From Thetidibacter halocola (GTDB lineage Bacteria > Pseudomonadota > Alphaproteobacteria > Rhodobacterales > Rhodobacteraceae), in contig NZ_JAGTUU010000006.1 of NCBI RefSeq assembly GCF_018224955.1, positions 62,001 through 126,000 on the forward strand: DNA of 64,000 bases. The letters run 5' to 3'. Of this stretch, positions 60,509-64,000 are shown in pieces (position 1 is the stretch's first letter; the number at the start of each line of letters is the position of its first letter). The translations under genes were made by a program, and so were the position numbers. The notes under the pieces were generated by a model that saw only the letters and a list, made by a program, of their open reading frames with translations, was not told the DNA's origin and did no database searches.

Positions 60509-60948
60509 GCAGCCCGTCTGCGGAGCATGTGGGTCGAGGTATAGGACATGACCCGTTCGCCCGCCTGGTTCAGCACGTCATAGCGGATCACGGTAAAGCC
60601 CCGGTCGGGCTTTGACCGTGAAGCCGTGGATTTCAGCACCTCGGCTTCGACATGCAGCGTGTCGCCGGGGCGGACGGGCAGGATCCAGCGCACCTCTTCC
60701 ATCCCCGGACTGCCCATCGAGGCATCGGCCCATCCGCCCTCGGCCAGCGTCAGCTTGAACGCCTCGATCATGGTCTGGAAACCGCTGGCGATGATCCCGC
60801 CATACGGCGACTCCTTTGCCGCCTCTGCGTCGAGGTGAAAGGGCTGCGGGTCGTTCGCCTGGGCAAAGGCGATGATCGCCTCTTCGGTCAGGGTCACGGT
60901 TGAGGTGGTGAACCGGTGCCCCAAAGGGAAATCCTCGAATGCCATCAT
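60505..60948 (-). CDS. MaoC-like hydratase domain protein
   Basis: 147 residues from ATG 60948 (ATG 60945 is adjacent). Hotdog fold with the hydratase 2 signature FAQANDPQPFHLDAEAAKES (Asp and His of the catalytic dyad) and YGGIIASGFQT. Likely hydrates an enoyl-CoA or similar. Last residues overlap the ZIP gene start, so they share an mRNA. Confidence 0.82.
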   Translation of the reverse strand: MMAFEDFPLGHRFTTSTVTLTEEAIIAFAQANDPQPFHLDAEAAKESPYGGIIASGFQTMIEAFKLTLAEGGWADASMGSPGMEEVRWILPVRPGDTLHVEAEVLKSTASRSKPDRGFTVIRYDVLNQAGERVMSYTSTHMLRRRAA

Positions 60949-60970
60949 GCGTCGCCTTGTCCTGCCAGGT

Positions 60971-61180
60971 TCATAGGTCCCAGTCCCTGTCACGGTCGAG
61001 GAAACGGCGCAAGGTCTCGAGCAGCGGCAGCACCGCGTCGGCCCGAGAGCGCCGCCTCGATGCAGTCGATCGCAGGCCCGACCGAGGCGGTGGGCCACTC
61101 GCGAAAGGCGCACTGGCCAGTTGGTTGATGATCCCGATCTCGTTGAACAGCCTGAAAAGCGGCGGCGGTTTCTGGGCCAT
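60971..61180 (-). pseudogene. MarR-family regulator remnant, internal deletion and frameshifts
   Basis: The open frame starts MAQKPPPLFRLFNEIGIINQ, the N-terminus of Rhodobacterales MarR regulators, and ends RADAVLPLLETLRRFLDRDR, their C-terminus. The DNA-binding middle (about 70-80 residues) is absent. A stretch between them fits only if the frame shifts to EWPTASVGPAIDCIEAALS and back. So an ORF of 69 codons survives, but without the HTH it is unlikely to function. Directly follows the decayed nitroreductase. Confidence 0.6.
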
Positions 61181-61192
61181 GGCGGGGTTCCG

Positions 61193-61557
61193 TCAGATGA
61201 GCTCGTCGTCCAGCCGCCAACAGGGCGTCGGGTCTACATCGGGACCATAGCCCAGCCGCCCGAGAATTTGAACCGTGCCGCCACCAGGCGCGTCGGGCCC
61301 GGCCATCGCGAGGCGTTCCCGCAGCGCCCGGCTGACCGGGTGCAGCGACAGGCCCCGCGCCGTCGTCGCACGGTTCAGCCGCAGCCGGCTTGCGCTCGCC
61401 GCGACCCGCGTGTGGCCAGCCCAGACCTGCATCGGGTTCACCTCGGCCACGCCGATCCGCAGCAGATCGACGATTTTCTTCCCCGTGTGCGGCCGCATCG
61501 GTCAAGAGCGGGAGTGCGCGCAGCGACAAATCCGGCACCGCCCACAGCGAGGATCAT
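61193..61557 (-). pseudogene. Acg-type FMN-binding nitroreductase remnant, internal deletion
   Basis: A short N-terminal piece (MILAVGGAGFVAARTPALD, from 61557) looks like the Tat-exported start of Acg-family FMN-binding oxidoreductases, and after a frame change the C-terminal piece (about 61193-61498) includes TTARGLSLHPVSRALRE and VQILGRLGYGPDVDP, the usual end of that family. About 250 residues between are missing. A relic next to the MarR relic; I see no ribosome site. Confidence 0.5.
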
Positions 61558-61736
61558 GCCGCCCCGCCCGGCAGTGCCAGAACCTGGGATCTTGGAATTA
61601 TCGGCCTCTCTTTTGGTTCGCCATCGCACCATCGTGATACGATACCGGGCCGTGTCAGACGCAATCCTGTCGCATTGCCCGAATCCTCGTGAATCGGTAA
61701 GGGAACCTAACCAATTTGACCAAGGGGACAGTCCGC

Positions 61737-62900
61737 ATGCCTGTGATCACCGAGATCGAGGACCTCAAGCGCATCTACAAGCGTCGGGTCCCCAAGATGT
61801 TCTACGACTATTGCGAATCCGGCAGCTGGACGCAGCAGACCTTCCGCGAGAACAGCAGCGACTTCGACCAGATCTATCTGCGCCAGCGCGTGGCGGTGGA
61901 CATGGCCGGACGCTCGACGAAGACGCAGATGATCGGACAGGACGTGGCGATGCCGGTGGCGCTGGCCCCGGTGGGCCTGACCGGTATGCAGCATTACGAC
62001 GGAGAGATCTTTGCCGCCCGCGCAGCCGAGAAGTTCGGCGTGCCGTTCACCCTGTCCACCATGTCGATCTGTTCGATCGAGGACGTGGCCTCGAACACGT
62101 CGAAACCCTTCTGGATGCAGGTCTACACGCTGAAGGACGACGATTTCATGCAGCGCCTGTTCGACCGGGCGAAGGCGGCGAAATGCGCGGCCGCCGTCAT
62201 CACGGTGGACCTGCAACTGCTTGGCCAGCGACACAAGGACCTCAAGAACGGCCTGTCCGCCCCGCCCAAGCTGACCCCGGCCAGCGTCGCCAACATGATG
62301 ACCAAGGTGCCGTGGGGCCTGGGCATGTTGTCGACCAAGCGGCGCTTCTTCGGCAACATCGTGGGCCATGCCAAGGGCGTCACTGATCCGTCGTCGCTGT
62401 CCACCTGGACGGCCGAGGCCTTCGACCAGTCGCTGGACTGGGACCGCATCCGGCAGTTCCGCAAGATGTGGGACGGCCCGCTGATCATCAAGGGCATCAT
62501 GGATCCGCGCGACGCGCTGGAGGCCTGCAACGTCGGCGCCGATGCCATCGTCGTGTCGAACCATGGCGGGCGGCAGCTGGATGGCGCGATCAGCTCGATC
62601 CGCGCGCTGGAACCGATCGTCGAGGCAGTGGGCGACAAGATCGAGGTGCATATCGATAGCGGCATCCGCAGCGGCCAGGACGTGCTGAAGGCCGTGGCGA
62701 TGGGCGCCAAGGGCACCTGGATCGGACGGGCCTGGGTCTATGGCCTGGGCGCGATGGGACAGGCCGGCGTCACCAAGTCGCTCGAGGTCATCCACAAGGA
62801 ACTGGACATGTCCATGGGCCTGTGCGGCCGGCGCGACATCAAGGCGGTCGACCGCGACATCCTGATGGTGCCCAAGGGCTTCGCCGGCGACTGGTCCTGA
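61737..62900 (+). CDS. FMN-dependent alpha-hydroxy acid dehydrogenase (L-lactate dehydrogenase-like)
   Basis: 387 residues from ATG 61737 (AAGGGGACA ribosome site). TIM barrel with FMN residues: PVALAPVGLTGMQH, STMSICSIEDVA, and the catalytic SNHGGRQLDG (His) with IDSGIRSGQDVLKA. Closest to the LldD/glycolate-oxidase family; a membrane or quinone connection is possible. The TTG at 61716 is less likely. Substrate: an L-2-hydroxy acid. Confidence 0.85.
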   Translation: MPVITEIEDLKRIYKRRVPKMFYDYCESGSWTQQTFRENSSDFDQIYLRQRVAVDMAGRSTKTQMIGQDVAMPVALAPVGLTGMQHYDGEIFAARAAEKFGVPFTLSTMSICSIEDVASNTSKPFWMQVYTLKDDDFMQRLFDRAKAAKCAAAVITVDLQLLGQRHKDLKNGLSAPPKLTPASVANMMTKVPWGLGMLSTKRRFFGNIVGHAKGVTDPSSLSTWTAEAFDQSLDWDRIRQFRKMWDGPLIIKGIMDPRDALEACNVGADAIVVSNHGGRQLDGAISSIRALEPIVEAVGDKIEVHIDSGIRSGQDVLKAVAMGAKGTWIGRAWVYGLGAMGQAGVTKSLEVIHKELDMSMGLCGRRDIKAVDRDILMVPKGFAGDWS

Positions 62901-62904
62901 CGGC

Positions 62905-64000
62905 TCAGGCGGGGGCGCGCGAGTCCCGCTCCTGCCGTGCCACCAGCGGCACCAGCACCAGCGGCAGGACCAGCATCAGAAGCGCGACCGCGCTGAAGGA
63001 CGCCTGCAATCCGAACAGCTGCGACAACCCGCCCATGATCGGAGGGCCGACGAAGAAGCCCGCATAGCCCAGCACGGCGATCCGGCTGATCGCCAGCGCC
63101 TTGCGCTCGACCGGCACCAGCCGCCCGGCCCAGGCAAAGGCCATCGGCGCGACGACCGAAACGCCCAGCCCCAGCATGGCAAAACCCGCATAGGCCACCG
63201 CGATTCCCGGCGCCCAGGCGGCGACCAGGGCACCCATCGCGCAGAGCACCGACGCCACGCCGATCACCGCGGACTCGGAATACCGATGCGCGATGGCCTG
63301 CCCCGAGAAACGTCCCACCGCCATCGTCACACCCAGGATCGCCGGGCCCAGCGCGCCCTGCGCAGCACCCGCGCCCAGCGTGCGTTCCAGGTGCAGCGCC
63401 GACCAGCCCTCGGTCCCCTGCTCGGCAAGAAAGCCGATCAGCACGATCAGGCCCAGCGGCGTCAGCAGATACCAGGACAGCGGCGCGGGCGGCGGCGCCG
63501 CGGCGTCGCGCTCTGGGTCGGGGACCGGTGCGGCCGCGGCCTGCGCCGCAAGCGCCAGCACCACGAGGCCCAGCACGGCAAAGACGGCAAACGCGCTCCA
63601 CCCCGCCTCGCGCAACAGGCCCGTGACCAGCGCCGAGATGCCATAGGCGACGGAATAGAGCCCGTGCGCGAGGTTCATCAGCGACCGGCCCCGCGCGGTT
63701 TCCAGAACCGAGACGCGGGCGTTCATCGCCACGTCCAGCGTGCCTGACGCCATCGCCGCCGCCATCATCGTCAGCGCCAGCATGACGCCGTTAACCGACA
63801 GGCCGGGCAGCAGAAACGCCGCCGCCATCACGACGCAGAGCACCGGCAGCGCACGCGGCCCCAGCCAGGCCTCGACCCGTGGGGCGGTCCACATCGCGGC
63901 TATGGCACCACAGGTCGATACCAGCATGGCCAGGCCAAAGGCGCCATCCGACAGGCCCGCCTGCGGCTTGAGCACCGGCACCAGCGCCGCGAAGGCGCCC
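62905..64000 (-). CDS. MFS transporter, C-terminal part (runs off the right edge)
   Basis: 365 residues are visible and the frame stays open to the right edge (GAFAALVPVLKPQAGLSDGA). About eleven hydrophobic helices, no recognised substrate motif. Resembles sugar/drug MFS proteins with repeats of LGLGVSVVAPMAFAWAGRLV. Convergent on the 2-hydroxyacid dehydrogenase, 4-bp gap, so no direct operon link. The first helices are outside the window. Confidence 0.8.
   Translation of the reverse strand, partial: GAFAALVPVLKPQAGLSDGAFGLAMLVSTCGAIAAMWTAPRVEAWLGPRALPVLCVVMAAAFLLPGLSVNGVMLALTMMAAAMASGTLDVAMNARVSVLETARGRSLMNLAHGLYSVAYGISALVTGLLREAGWSAFAVFAVLGLVVLALAAQAAAAPVPDPERDAAAPPPAPLSWYLLTPLGLIVLIGFLAEQGTEGWSALHLERTLGAGAAQGALGPAILGVTMAVGRFSGQAIAHRYSESAVIGVASVLCAMGALVAAWAPGIAVAYAGFAMLGLGVSVVAPMAFAWAGRLVPVERKALAISRIAVLGYAGFFVGPPIMGGLSQLFGLQASFSAVALLMLVLPLVLVPLVARQERDSRAPA

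Overview
The window is ordinary, gene-dense, high-GC chromosome of an alphaproteobacterium, most likely in the Rhodobacteraceae (Paracoccus/Roseobacter-type). This rests on: a class I (archaeal-type) lysyl-tRNA synthetase, a PleD-type diguanylate cyclase, the gene order hom-glpX-recJ, waaA-lpxK, a small 4.5S-type SRP RNA, a HpsN/CuyA sulfonate module, and a dispersed GC-rich hairpin repeat of a kind I associate with this family. I see no prophage, integrase, insertion sequence or CRISPR array. Taxonomy and functions are inferred from protein sequence by eye.

Region by region. 0-6.7 kb: HAD phosphatase end, DUF3572, a PleD-like cyclase with degenerate receivers, an ECF sigma / small membrane protein / heavy-metal-sensor-like operon with an EF-hand protein behind it, DUF983, NUDIX, a small membrane protein and an alpha/beta hydrolase. 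6.8-10.9 kb: a LysR regulator divergent from a three-gene sulfonate-type module (HpsN-like dehydrogenase, CuyA-like cysteate sulfo-lyase, Asp/Glu-racemase). 10.8-21.6 kb: lipoprotein, DUF4864, a catalytically degenerate ImmA/IrrE-like protein, class I LysRS, TerB-like protein, L,D-transpeptidase, PBP4-type carboxypeptidase, NadD, a large chemoreceptor and the ribosomal ATPase EttA. 21.7-22.9 kb: a low-GC islet with its own consensus-like promoter and an unrecognised membrane-anchored protein. 23.3-26.8 kb: secreted protein, DUF2892 membrane protein with an ATTC-N8-GAAT operator, LysR, and an MttB-family methyltransferase. 26.9-35.1 kb: tRNA-Glu, recJ, glpX, hom, small transporter, thioesterase, cytochrome c, TetR with its palindromic operator, lipoprotein.

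34-42.2 kb: an inositol catabolic locus. A Gfo/Idh/MocA dehydrogenase diverges from a LacI regulator followed by iolC-iolD-iolE-small membrane protein-iolB. A 12-bp half-site, ATCTGATGATGG, occurs upstream of lacI and again as a perfect 28-bp palindrome at the lacI/iolC junction, so the locus carries its own operator pair. iolA and a transporter are not in the window. 42.3-45.3 kb: a tightly coupled three-gene operon (diaminopropionate-lyase-like PLP enzyme, M24 peptidase-fold hydrolase, EutA/maleate-isomerase-like enzyme) resembling part of the ectoine (eut/doe) pathway but lacking its other members; its substrate is unknown.

45.4-64 kb: FAD-linked 2-hydroxyacid oxidase, DUF4198, SRPBCC, NudC-type NUDIX, a CpdB-like phosphoesterase with no visible signal peptide, rRNA methyltransferase, SRP RNA, dual-specificity phosphatase, YpfJ metalloprotease, waaA-lpxK, NAD-dependent epimerase, trpA, membrane protein, cytochrome c, ZIP transporter, MaoC, two adjacent decayed genes (MarR and an Acg-type nitroreductase, each with an internal deletion), an FMN-dependent 2-hydroxyacid dehydrogenase and a truncated MFS transporter. 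At least five copies of a two-hairpin GC-rich repeat sit between genes across 28-46 kb.
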